Assembly: GCA_001414485.1 (NCBI GenBank) | Contig: LLEY01000104.1 | Coordinates: 124,001-188,000, forward strand | DNA: 64,000 bases | Direction: 5' to 3' | Source of the DNA: Calycina herbarum | Lineage: Eukaryota > Ascomycota > Leotiomycetes > Helotiales > Pezizellaceae | Shown here: positions 34,963 through 45,525 of the stretch, one piece after another | Numbering within the stretch: position 1 is the stretch's first letter | Layout of the letters: the number at the start of each line of letters is the position of its first letter | Position numbers and translations under genes: made by a program | The notes under the pieces: generated by a model | The model's database searches: none | The model's input: only the letters and a program-made list of their open reading frames with translations | Told to the model about the DNA's origin: nothing

Positions 34963-36627
34963 CTATCCCATCGATCGTCCAGAACCATAGTAATTATCAT
35001 AGAAATAAGGTTCTCGCTCCGCGGCATTAACTATTTCCTCATTCATTAGTCTTCTCCCCCATCACCACCATCACACCATTACCAACAAAGAGAGGAAAAA
35101 AGGAAAGAGGAACTTACCAATAGTCATAAACATAACTCCAAACTCATCCGCCTCCTCCAACCACCGTTCCGTCCGCTCATTAACCGCAATTCCCTCGCCG
35201 ATCCCCATAAACTCACCCTGCAAGTACCCATACCCCTCCCAGCCCTTCAACCACCTCCCGTATTTCTCCTCCCATTCCTCTTGGTTTTTTGCTTGCCACA
35301 GGTATTTTGCTGCCGAGGCTGGCATGAAACCTAGTTCTTCGCAGGCGAAGGAGGGGAGACAGTGGTAGATTGAGTAGCACCAGTGGATTAGGTAGAGGGT
35401 TAGGACTGAGCGACGGGTTGCTTCTGTTTGGATCCATTTGTGGTAGGGAGGGAGGGTTTGTGTTCGTTCGGAGGGGAGCACGAGGGAGAGATCTACGAAG
35501 TGGTAAACGAGGGTTTGGATTGCGTTGAAGATTTGGGTGTCGAGATAGGGGAGGGTGTCTGAGGGGGAGCGTTTGGATGGGAAGAGAAGCATGAGCATGT
35601 AGATTGTTAGGGCTTGGAGGCTTGCCAGGAGGGTGTCTTCGTTGTAGGACCAGTACTATTTTATTCGTCAGTATCTTACTGCATGTGAATTTGTTGCATG
35701 TGAGGCTTGGATGGGCGAGGGAGGGAACTCACTTCTTTGAAAATCTTTTGCATCTCTTTCATAATCGTTCTCTGTACTATGTCTCCCGACACTGCGCTCT
35801 CACAATACCACATTTTACACAGCGTAAAGCACTTCGCCAAAGGCATAACAAGTGGGGCTTCTGCATGTCGGGGATGGATGATAGGTGGCAACTGCAACTC
35901 TCTAGCCATCATGCTCGGCCAAGTTCTAAGAACCCTAAATAAGAATTCCATACTATGTTTTGTGAGAGGAGGGGTGGTGGTAGGATTAGGATAGAAAGCC
36001 AGACTCCAAGGATCATTAATCAAATCCAACCCCGGACTACGACCCTCAGAACTGGGATTCGTGAATTCCCCATCGCACTCTGGTGTTTGATTTTGGTTTG
36101 CGGAGGGGGAGTTGATGATTTCCGGTATCTCGGATTGTGTCGTTATGGAAATTATTTCTTCGAGAGTGATAAATTCATCGAGTGCGTTGGTGGTTTTTGA
36201 AGACGAAGAACCCATTCCCATTTCGATGTCGGGTACTATCCTATCGGTATTTGGCCGCCTCGTGGTGACCATTTCCAAAAACGCCTCTTTCCCACTATTC
36301 GCTTGCGCATCCCCCTCTCGCTCTACAGAAGGGGGGAATTCACAGTTTACATCCCGTGAAGTACAACTGCCGCATTTGGGGCGTCGTAAATCACATTTAA
36401 CCTTCATCCCCGCACATTGCAGACAGGACCTCTTTCTTAAACTTGGTCGGGGTCCGTTTATACATCTTTTGCCATGTCTTACTAGGGATGATTCTATTTC
36501 GAAAAGTGTTTGTCAGCATTCATTGAGTTCTTATTCTATTATCTTGGGATTTATAGAAAAGGGGGCTTGTACTTTTACTGAAAGTCCTTTGGCAGATTGA
36601 GCATTTGAGATCATGAACCGTCATCAT
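34963..36627 (-). CDS. Fungal transcription factor with C2HC zinc finger and Zn2Cys6 cluster, 473 aa
   Basis: Exons 36573-36627, 35733-36493, 35118-35655, 34963-35030 (1422 nt; introns 77-87 nt, all GT-AG; the last has branch ACTAAT). The first exon begins MMTVHDLKCSICQRTFSK and joins KSSLVRHGKRC, giving a C-x2-C-x12-H-x3-C finger. It is followed directly by RKRSCLQCAGMKVKC … CGSC … C, a classical C-x2-C-x6-C-x6-C-x2-C-x6-C binuclear cluster (about residues 35-65). The remainder resembles the middle homology region of fungal regulators: WPSMMARELQLPPIIHP, then helical segments with IHWCYSIYHCLPSFACEELG. Such C2H2/Zn2Cys6 proteins regulate transcription in the nucleus; the target is unknown. 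The splice into the short last exon is the least certain point. Confidence 0.8.
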
Positions 36628-37289
36628 TTTGGATGAGGATGAGATGGAATGATTTGTCTTGGATTGAAAGGCGAGATTGGTTCTTCAATCAAATACTTGA
36701 GACTATACAACAGTACTTCCCTTGTCGTTAAATCCAATTCATTCACAGCGCTCAAGGGTTTTTGTGTAGGTAACCAACAGAGCAGGGGATGGGAATTATT
36801 CAGCAAATCTTACAAGATCATCGCGATGCCAAGATTCGTAGTCCCCACTCTTCTCAGCAGTGCTATTTGGTACTCGGAATTCCGAGTCTTTTCTTTCTCG
36901 GACTTGCCCTTTCGATATAATTACTGCTTTGAGGCTTAATAGTGTGGGCTGAAACTTCGTGTTTTTGTTTGATATTTGGAATAGACGTTGGGATCGTTAC
37001 AAATACGAAGTAAGAGAAGCGGTAAGTGCCTATTTATCTGCGATCGTTTCGTTATTTTGCTTCGTCATCATGGAGTCATTGTTTGTTTTGATTTCTTCGA
37101 TATATGAGGTGTTAGAACTTGCTTTTTGTTGATGGGGTCGAGATACAGGTTCATTAAATGAAATTCAACTTCTCTTCTTGAATACCAACTCCAAAACCAT
37201 CCATTCCACCCCGAAACCCCATCACCTCTCATCGCCACAATCACTATTCACTCTTTTCCCTACACCAGTTATCAAATCATACTGCAAAC
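36628..37289. promoter_or_regulatory. Divergent upstream region, regulator and VOC gene
   Basis: Between two divergently oriented genes. No gene or known motif seen. Confidence 0.35.
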
Positions 37290-37774
37290 ATGACAATAAA
37301 CCACCTTTTCCTCCTAATTCCCTCCTCACAAACCCCCACCCTCCGCAAATTCTACGCCGCAGCCCTGAAACCCCTCCTTTACACCGAATTGATCGTTGCC
37401 CACAACGAAACTTACATTGGCTACGGAAGCGACTACCCCTATCTCTGGCTCAAGTCTCTCCCCGAAGGAGCGATAACAGTACCAACACATGTAGCTTTTG
37501 ATGCTCCAAGCCAAGAAGCTGTGGATGAATTTCATAGAGCTGCCTTGTGAGTTCTCTCTCGTTTCTATTTTTAAGAATGTGATAGAGCATGTGGGAGGGG
37601 GGAGAAGTACGTGAAATTGGAATACGAGCTGATGAAGTATGGTATAGGGAAGCAGGTGGTACGGACAATGGGAAGCCGGGTATTAGGAAGGAGATGAGTA
37701 GGCAGCCATATTATGTTGCTTTCGTGAAGGATTGTTTGGGGAACAATATTGAGGCTGTTCATGTTGTGAAATAA
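37290..37774 (+). CDS. VOC/glyoxalase-fold protein, 127 aa
   Basis: Exons 37290-37546 and 37648-37774; the intron has GTGAGT donor and ATAG acceptor and joins …AAL to EAGGTDNGKP in frame. The N-terminus (NHLFLLIPSSQTPTLRKFYA then AALKPLLYTEL) and the end (PYYVAFVKDCLGNNIEAVH) are the first and last beta-strand modules of the glyoxalase/bleomycin-resistance/dioxygenase (VOC) fold. Family members bind a metal with His/Glu residues; here the His near the N-terminus and the Glu in NNIEAVH fit. The length is typical of single-domain fungal VOC proteins. Substrate unknown; probably cytosolic, as there is no signal peptide. Confidence 0.8.
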
Positions 37775-37963
37775 GATTGGTTGAAAAGCTCAGGGTCATG
37801 GTTAAGGAGGTGGCCTGCTCTTAGAGATTGACCGTACCATGAAGGGGAAATGATATCTTCTACAAACAAGAACTTCTAGATAATTTAGCAATACCGAAAC
37901 CATGTTCCCACCTCTCTATCTCGCCCCGGAATTACTTGCTAGCTTGCTTACTTAACACATTCA

Positions 37964-38826
37964 TTACTTACTTTCAACCTCCCCCCATATCCTCAAAATC
38001 TCATCCGCCATCTTTTTGGTCTCCGCCTCCGCTGTTGGAAGCCTATGTCCAACCCCAAACTCCAACTTCCTACTCCTCTCCTCATCAAAGAACCCCCCAA
38101 AAAGGGTCCTACTACTCTCCCTCCACTCGTCCTCCTCACCAATAACATGCAGCGTCGGAGTTTGCACCTTCTTCCCCTCATCCTCGACCCGAATCTCCGT
38201 CATAGGCGGACTTATAGCATTACAAATAACTCCAAACTTAAAATTCCATCCCGATTCCTCGCCTTTAAGCATCTGTTCCCATAGTAAACCAGCACCTAGT
38301 TTTCCTCCTTGACTGAAACCTAGAAAGCCAACAACGGTTCCTAATTCCGCTTCGGAGTTTACCCAGTTGACAGCCCTAGAAACCTGGGAACGGGTTTCTG
38401 GTGGCATGGTGTTGATGTCTTTATCGCCTTTGAACCAGCGGAAGTAGGGATCGCAGCCCTCAAACGTGGGCATTACTCCTGCTCCGGCTCCGGTTACACT
38501 TGGGCCGTCGAGGAAGACGAATGTGAAGTGAGTTGAAAGAAGTCGTTGAATTCGGAGGGATTGGATGTTGAATACTATGTTTCTGGTTAGTACTTTCTCA
38601 TGATTCTTTTTTATTTTTAGGAAAATGAGAGTTTCGGTAACGGGGAGGAAGAGAAACACGTGATTAAGCAAGGCAATTGATATTTCGGGAATTGGGATTT
38701 TGAGAGATAAAATTTACCAGTCGCGTTACTTCCACCTCCATGAAGACAGAGAATTACAGGGAGAGGTGCTCCCAAAGTCTCTTGGGTACTAAGACCCAAT
38801 TTGAGGTATGAAGGGAGGAATATCAT
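37964..38826 (-). CDS. FSH-family serine hydrolase, 239 aa
   Basis: Exons 38718-38826 and 37964-38574; a 143-nt intron (GTAAAT … ACATAG) joins LCLHGGGSNAT to VFNIQSLRIQRLL. The alpha/beta-hydrolase elements are complete: oxyanion region LCLHGGGSN, nucleophile Ser in LGFSQGGKLG, acidic residue in VIGEEDEW, and His in GVGHRLP. FLDGP and DPYFRWF are typical of the FSH1/FSH2 serine hydrolase family (PF03959), some of whose members serve secondary-metabolite clusters. I chose the ATG at 38826 because it gives the usual family length. An in-frame ATG at 39072 would add 82 residues with no family similarity. The 3' end is 190 bp from the convergent VOC gene. Confidence 0.85.
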
Positions 38827-39713
38827 CTTGAGTGGGATGATTTGCACAACCGAGAAGCGTTTCTTGCGCTTAAGCTTTGACCAATATCGGGGTTCAAGAT
38901 CGGAAACCCAAAGGTTGCCTATTGCCCTTGATCCCCGAGATGGGACGGGGCTGAAATTGCTTGGGAAAGAATGGCAAAGCGCTTGCAAATGAGCTGAGAA
39001 AGAAGCTGAAGCATTTGAAGATATGAGGGAGGAATGAAATGAAATATAAATCGCGAACAGGTAAAGTTTCAACGATATTGTACGGAGTACCGGTATCCTC
39101 CAAAAAGTTGAAATCGGGGGCTCAGCTTGTTGGTAAGCTGACCTCCGAACATGCAGCTTCCACGAGCTATATTTAGATTCATTTTTCGGTTGTGCAGCAG
39201 AATCTTCTTCCGTATATGGAAAAATTGGTTGAGAAGGGTTTATATCTTTCGGGAAACTGATGACGCGGAGGCTCTTTGAATGGTATTACCTAGTAAGGTT
39301 CGAAGATTGAGTGGTCGAAAACGATATCACGTGAGAACTAAAGACATGATCACGGATTCCGGATAAATATTTCCACTCTTCGTTCTCTCTTTCTCTCTTG
39401 CACACAGAAACTTAAACTATGGGTGCCATGGAATCGTTTCTTGTCGGGCAATCTACCCCACACGTACAGTGTGAAGCAACCGCCACACGAAGCCAATTTT
39501 TCACTGCCGGCCAAGTCCAGCCAAAGGTTACCCCGCCTTACGGTTGTTGGCGGCTTCGGATGGCTCATATCAAATTAGTAGGTACTTAAGGTGGTACGGA
39601 GCTGTTTCTTCAGCTCTCCCTCACTTCTTTTTCATTTCCTTGCAAGTATTTTCGTTAAAGTCCAGGGTATAATTCAGAAAAAACACGAAATTTCAACACA
39701 AGAATCAATCAAA
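38827..39713. promoter_or_regulatory. Divergent upstream region, FSH hydrolase and alcohol dehydrogenase
   Basis: 887 bp between start codons with no gene. The AACACGAAATTTCAACACAAG stretch just before 39714 looks like a fungal leader; no specific site recognised. Confidence 0.35.
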
Positions 39714-40827
39714 ATGACCACCAACGGACCTCTCCCGGAAAAGCAGAAAGCTGCCCAATACTCATCAAAGACAAACACAATTTCCGTCAACGAAGTTCCC
39801 CTCCCAACACCAAATAAAGATCAGCTCCTCATAAAAGTTGTTTCCGCATCATTATGTCACAGCGATGTAATGCTTCTTGAACCCAATGATACAGGCCTCA
39901 TTCTCGGTGACGGAAGACCCATTACCATCGGTCACGAGGCAACTGGTACAATTCTCAGCGTCCCTGATTCTTGCACAGATCCAACACTTAAAGTTGGTGC
40001 CAAAGTTGGCTTTCTCTGTCCTGAAAATGTCTGTTATGAATGTGCAGGTTGTCAAATTCATAACGCCTGGTGTGCTGATGGAAAGGTTTCTATGGGTGGT
40101 TTCGGACATGATGGATTCTTCCAGGAATATGTTACCTCGCATTGGAGAAATGCGATTGTTCTTCCGGAGGGATTGGATGTTTATGAGGCGGCTCCTCTGT
40201 TCTGTGCTGGTGTGACGAGTTGGCAAGGTGTTACGGAAGCTGGAATCAAGCCCGGAGAATGGATGGCAATCGTCGGGTGTGGTGGTTTGGGACATCTTGG
40301 TAAGTCTTTTCCTCCGCTGAGATGAAATCTTGCTAACAAAGTCAGGTGTAAAATATGCAAAAGCTTTGGGTTATAAAGTCATAGCCATTGATCTCTCCGA
40401 TGTACAACTCGAAGAAGCCAAGAGCTCAGGCGCAGAATACGCATTCAACCCAATGTCCGACAAAGAGTACCTCACCAAAGTGAAGGAAGTAACAGATGGA
40501 GGTTGCCATGCCGCAGTCAACTTCACAGCTTCAAAAGCAGCTTACGATTCAACACCAGCTTTACTACGGGTCGATGGAATCATGATGGTTGTGGGTATCC
40601 CCGCCAAAGGGATCACGATCAACGCCCTAGAATTTGCTCTTGGGAAATATCGCATTAAGGGTGCCAACAACTCAGTCCCTCAAAAGATGGGTCCTTGCAT
40701 TGAATTCTCGGCGAAACATAACATCAAGCCTCACGTTAAATTTCACAAGATCGAGCAGATTAACGAGATGATTGACATTATGCATTCTGGGAAATCGGCG
40801 GGACGATTGGCAGTCAAATTTGATTGA
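39714..40827 (+). CDS. Zinc-dependent alcohol dehydrogenase (MDR family), 355 aa
   Basis: Exons 39714-40299 and 40346-40827; a 46-nt intron (GTAAGT … GTCAG) interrupts GHLG-VKYA in frame. Catalytic zinc ligands are C48 (LCHSD), H74 (GHE) and C164 (LFCAG). A structural-zinc lobe has C107, C110, C113 and C120. The Rossmann motif GCGGLGHLG lies at 188-196. An Asp after the second strand (VIAIDLSD) suggests NAD rather than NADP. The whole length matches fungal ADH1-type enzymes that interconvert alcohols and aldehydes in the cytosol. No signal peptide. The natural substrate cannot be read from the sequence. Confidence 0.9.
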
Positions 40828-41806
40828 AGTATTATTCATGATAACGAGATCTTCACTACTTTCAACAATTTTGTATATAATTCATCTTAGAAATCCTCAA
40901 GCACATGTAAATTCTTCATGTGATGTTACTTCCCCGCAACCCCATACCCCGCTTTGCTGGCTATCCCCAGCCCCCTTATTAGTTCCCGAGCACCCATCGC
41001 TTCCGCGGCTATCAAATTCCGGGTTGGAGAGAAGAACGCCAGTATGGATTCTTAGATAAACACGTAGTAGGAAGTTCTGTGTCATAAGTTCTCAGCTCTT
41101 TTGAAGTTCGCAGCTTACCGGTTATTCCGAATAAGCTAGGGGTAGTAAGCCATAACTCTTCGAGTAAGCTGCAAGAACGGATAAGCTGCAATGACCAAGT
41201 AAGCTGCCACTTTTGACGAGCAAGCTCAACCAGCCGAGTAAGCTGTAGAAATTCTTGGTACGCTACAGATTTTGAATATACTTGTTTCACGAGAACAAGG
41301 ACGTGGATGTCGGTGACGGTAGATATTGCGCCAAAGTATAATCCTTATCTTTGCGGCCACCGAAGATGTTCGTCGTATGATTTCTAATTGATAAAATTAT
41401 ACGAAAAATTTAGGATGATTGAATCTAAACGTAAGGCACCCGAAAAGATAAGGTTTTGATTGTTCTAGGAGTCTGAAACATTTTCATCACACCCATTGTG
41501 AACGAAGTCGCGAACTATTGCTATTTCCCGCTCAGGCCTATGTATTTTTAAACTAATAACAATGTATGGTTTACCTACAAATAGACCAGTGTTATTGAGG
41601 GTCCTTTACGGCTATACCATAAGCCACCAACAATCACCAACACTACTACGTAAATCTAAGCGCGCCAACACTTCAAAAGAAAGACTGTCACAATTCTCTA
41701 CATTTCGCTGAAAATACAAAATCCAATCTATCTGAAAACTTAGTTAGCTCAAGTTCATCATTCGCGCACTCATTCAATAAGTTCCCAATGAACAAACCTG
41801 CCCCAA
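40828..41806. other. Intergenic with irregular TAAGCTG words
   Basis: No gene. Between 41115 and 41275 the word (G/A)TAAGCTG occurs about five times at irregular spacing. Confidence 0.4.
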
Positions 41807-42478
41807 ATGTCGACTCTTCATCCCAATAATTGGTTCAATCGGACAACACGAAAACCCGCAAAGCTACGTTAGATCGACCAGACTCCTGAACAGCTTGCGG
41901 AGCCTACCTCCCCGCCCTTCTCCATATTGCTAGAATACCTCCACTCATCATCAGATCCCAACAAAGTAGCCATGGACCTTGTCAAGCCCTTACTGGACGA
42001 ATGTATGCTTGATTTAGATTAGCGCCAACCTACGTCGGCACAAGTCTATCTTTGGAGGATCTTTGGAGAAATGTACAACATGGTGGAACAACTGCAATAT
42101 GACCACCCATGGATTGAACGCCTGGTAGAGCTCATGCAAGCTCTTAGAAATCAGCCCACTCCCACTCCGCTAAATGCCGTATTTGTAGCGCACTATGATA
42201 TCCACGCCGACGTGGTACTCACATGGCACCAATTTCCGACATTTCTAGCCAAGGAACGACAGGATTTTGAATATAAAACCAGATACGGGCAGATGACCTC
42301 GAATTATACTTGGTTGGGCATCAATCAATTTCTTTCACTGGTTGTCGCCAAAGAAGTCGCCGAGCCGTGGACAACCGAAATGCTGGCTAGAGCGGGTTTT
42401 AAAGTTTTGGAATGGACTCTAGAGATTGGGAGGGGGCCGGAGGACAACTTGGGAAATTTGCGGAAAGGGGTGATCTAA
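41807..42478 (+). pseudogene. DUF3632-like gene with two in-frame TAG codons
   Basis: A single frame runs from ATG 41807 to TAA 42476-42478, broken only by TAG at 41870-41872 and TAG at 42020-42022. The text between reads as protein: SSSDPNKVAMDLVKPLLDE, VYLWRIFGEMYNMVEQLQYD, then HPWIERLVELMQALRNQPTP, the HPW…LV.L..AL..…P pattern of fungal DUF3632 proteins. The second stop could be CAG (Gln) changed to TAG, a CA-to-TA change of RIP type. An intact ORF starts only at 42071 (135 aa) and lacks the N-terminal half. Small introns around the stops cannot be excluded, but no good donor/acceptor pairs are present. Confidence 0.55.
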
Positions 42479-42810
42479 GTAAGGAAGCGAGGACGTGGGC
42501 TTTGAAGACGGCAAATTCTATGGCTAGCTCAGACTAAATCTTTGACTTTGAGATATAAATATGTAGCCTTCACTAGCATTCTATTGCCGGTGTTTTAATA
42601 ATAGAAGAGTTTGGTATGATCTGGAATAACTTTAGTTATAGAACGACAATTTGCCAAGTAACCCGAAAAGAGAAATCTATGCTATTCACAGGTTACCTAC
42701 AAATAGCCCACAATTGAATTCAGTCCTATTTCCAGGTAACCTGTGAATAGCTAGAATATTCCAAAGTAAAATATGTACACACAATGGAAAAAGACTTATA
42801 TCAGCAGTGA

Positions 42811-43055
42811 GTTTAATAACTTAAGCTATTAAATCATATTATTCGAGAGTATTAGTGTAATTTAATTAATTAATTAAAGTTTGAGATCATTTAAAACTAT
42901 AGAGTATTATGTGCTAATCTAAGTAATACTTATTTAATATAAATATCCTAGACAATTTAGAATATTCAAATTATCCAACAAACTACGGAGGTTTATTATA
43001 GCGGATTTAGAGTATGTCTCGACAGAATTCGCTAATGATATAATTAATTGGTGAA
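42811..43055 (+). repeat. Dispersed repeat, copy 2
   Basis: Partner of 21655-21880, same orientation. AT-rich, non-coding, ending AATTGGTGAA as in the other copy. Confidence 0.6.
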
Positions 43056-43134
43056 TAAATCATACTGTCTCTCACTTGCCCTGTAATTTATATCACTATT
43101 ATTGCTGAATTGAGATCACCAGAGTCTCAAAATT

Positions 43135-44104
43135 TCAAGTACCAACACTTCGGATCATCGGAATACTACTCGCCTTCTCATCCATCGATTCCTCCATTTT
43201 CTTCCACTATTCATAAACAACAATTAGAGAACCGAGCTGAAATTACTAAAAGTCGACAAATCTTACCCCACTATTCAACTACAAAACACGAGAGAGATGA
43301 AAAGGAACTTACCCCAAACTTCTCATACAACCTACTAACCTTCCTCCCAGCATCAAGGTAACAATCGACGCCCAGTTTATCCGCGTACTCCTTCCCCCAA
43401 ATAAGCATCTTCCCAGCCAGACCTCTTTTCTGATATGCAGGGTCTGTTGCTATAATTTCCAGGACTGTTTGGAGTCTCAGCTTGGCTCCTTTTCCGTTAA
43501 CCCGCCATGATAAGATAGAGAGACGAAGAGAGAAAGGGAGAAAGAGAAACAAAGAAAAAGCTACGCTCTCACATAAATGCTCCCGTCCCGTCATAACAAC
43601 ACCATGCTGCTTCTCCATCGGACCAAAAAACCTCTCCGTAATAAGCTCCTCATCCATTCCCTCTGCAACCGGGACGTTACCCCATGCCTCTTGCCATTTC
43701 TTGATTCCACCCGCGGGTTCAACAATCCACTACTCGAAGATTAGAATTAACAAAAAATCTCCAGGAGAGTGAGGTGCGAGACTTGCGACCCAGTCCACCC
43801 TCCCCGGCTCCCTCACCACGTACCACAATAAAATAAAATAATAAACTCGACCTACCTTCGTAAACCCAACAACTTTCCCCTCCACCCCCTCCTCATCAAG
43901 TTCAACAGCAACAACAAACCTAACCCCATTCCCCTCTTTGGAAATCAACTTCTCAAACCCCTTCCCATACCACCCCCTCACAACCTCGGTATCAGGGAAT
44001 AACTTCTGAACGAGCGGGATGGGGTCAAAGAAGCATTTGTACCATAGAGCTACGAGGGAGGGAACGTCGCTTTTGGTTGCGGGGCGGAGGATGAACTCGG
44101 ACAT
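43135..44104 (-). CDS. GNAT-family N-acetyltransferase, 216 aa
   Basis: Exons 43856-44104, 43573-43729, 43313-43485, 43135-43206 (651 nt, frame kept across three introns). The start MSEFILRPATKSDVPSLVAL is the typical first strand and helix of a GNAT domain. REHL precedes the third exon, which holds the acetyl-CoA loop ATDPAYQKRGLAGKMLIWG (Q-x-x-G-x-A/G), then YADKLGVDCYLDAGRKVSRL and YEKFG. The last exon adds WKKMEESMDEK and SSIPMIR. The protein probably transfers acetyl from acetyl-CoA to an unknown amine. The boundary at 43485 (acceptor GGAG) is the weakest; an alternative acceptor lies 5 nt further. Confidence 0.8.
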
Positions 44105-44562
44105 GGTTGGAAGGTGGGGTCGTGGACTTTTGAGAACTGAACTGAGAACTGAACGAAGGACTGAGTATCTGTATAGATACTTATACGGAAAGTAAATTCA
44201 GGAAAGGAAGGGAAAAACCTGGCATGCTATATACGTAAAAGATAGTGGACCAACCTACCAGCCAACAGATGCAGGTGAGATTCATATGACTGCCGAGGTC
44301 ACGATACTTCCTTCAAGTTTTCGGCCCCCAATATTTTGGCACGCCATCGACGGTCCTCATTTGAGAATGAAGGAGATTTTCAAGACGACGTACAGGTAGT
44401 ATACTTCTGTTCGACTAGCCCAATTGTATACAAAGAATGACAGTGAAAAGTGACCAGTAGCAGAGCACTTCCGACCAAGACTCAATCCGAAGGCGCCAAC
44501 GAACGAACGTGATACTCCCAACCCCATCTCTAATCCCAAACCTCCAAGCAAACCCAACAGAA
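44105..44562. other. Intergenic
   Basis: Upstream of the acetyltransferase and downstream of the secreted repeat gene. No feature seen. Confidence 0.4.
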
Positions 44563-45525
44563 CTAACCAGTCCAGTTGACACTCGGGTAGCCAGTCCGGT
44601 TACCAGTCAAGTTATGACGCTCATCCCAAATCTTCATCCAATCCTCCACAGTCCAATTACCAGTCGACTTATCGGTCCAGTTCCCAGTCCAGTTACCAGT
44701 CAAGTTATGACGCTCATCCCAATTCTTCATCCAATCCTCCACAGTCCAATTACTAGTCGACTTATCGGTCCAGTTCCCAGTCCAGTTCCCAGTCCAGTTC
44801 CCATCCCATTTCTCAGTCATATTGTGCTCCTCATCCCACTTCCTCAACCACTCAGTCTCATTCCACTGTCCCCCCTCCTTAGCATCCCTCCACATCTCCC
44901 TAATCTCAGCATCCACCTTCTTCCCCAACTCCACCCGTGCCTTCTCCCTCATCCTCTCATAAAGATTCTGGTAAAGAGTATCGAACTTTTCGGCATACCC
45001 CTCCCATCCCAAACTCCTCAACTCCCTGACACCACCAAGGCAATATTTTTGCTCTCCAAAGGCACTAAAACAATCATTCATGATCCTAAACTCCGTCATC
45101 TTCTTCTCCCTCTCCTCTTTCTCTGCTTCTTTTTCCTCCGCGAGCTTATCCCTTTCCTGTTCAAAAGCTCGAAGAGATATCCGATAAAGCTCGTAAAGTT
45201 CGCTCGTTGGGTCGACTCCCAAGAGAGGATTGGGAATGGTGATATTCGTAGGCAAGGTCGGGGTTGTTACGTGGTACAAACGGGCTGAGGATGCGGAGTT
45301 TACTTCCTCGTCGGTGAAGGTGAAGGCTTCGTGTCGTCTTATGTAGCGCTCGAGAGGGGTTAATTGGAGTCTTGGACTTGTATTCAATGGTGTGGAGTCC
45401 CGGGCGGAGATTTTGGCTCTGGGGCCGATTTCGAAGAGGTCGAGTGTTGCGTCTATGAGGCTGGTTGCTGCGAGGGCTGGGCTTGTGATGGCAAGTGCCA
45501 GGGGGAGGAGATGTGTGGTTTTCAT
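44563..45525 (-). CDS. Secreted protein with N-glycosylation-sequon tandem repeats, 320 aa
   Basis: Single exon. The signal peptide is MKTTHLLPLALAITSPALA. An acidic, Glu/Lys-rich helical middle follows (EQERDKLAEEKEAEKEEREK at about 122-141). Two Cys (MNDCFSAFGEQKYC) may form a disulfide. From about residue 216 the sequence is a string of N-x-T sequons: 13 in about 105 residues, most of them NWT. It includes two 31-residue repeats (247-277 and 278-308) reading NWTGNWTDKST then NWTVEDWMK and WDERHNLTG. I do not know this family. It is predicted extracellular and heavily N-glycosylated; a cell-wall protein or effector is possible. Confidence 0.75.
   Translation of the reverse strand: MKTTHLLPLALAITSPALAATSLIDATLDLFEIGPRAKISARDSTPLNTSPRLQLTPLERYIRRHEAFTFTDEEVNSASSARLYHVTTPTLPTNITIPNPLLGVDPTSELYELYRISLRAFEQERDKLAEEKEAEKEEREKKMTEFRIMNDCFSAFGEQKYCLGGVRELRSLGWEGYAEKFDTLYQNLYERMREKARVELGKKVDAEIREMWRDAKEGGQWNETEWLRKWDEEHNMTEKWDGNWTGNWTGNWTDKSTSNWTVEDWMKNWDERHNLTGNWTGNWTDKSTGNWTVEDWMKIWDERHNLTGNRTGYPSVNWTG
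44602..44787 (-). repeat. Two 93-bp tandem repeats encoding NWT units
   Basis: Two adjacent units of 93 bp, nearly identical (S/G and N/I differences in the protein), inside the secreted-protein gene. A partial copy of the NWTGNWTDKST part precedes them. Confidence 0.85.

Noticed and set aside
44509..45288. 259-codon plus-strand ORF, Pro/Leu/Ser-rich
   Set aside because: Exact antisense of the secreted repeat protein; composition reflects the NWT repeats read backwards.
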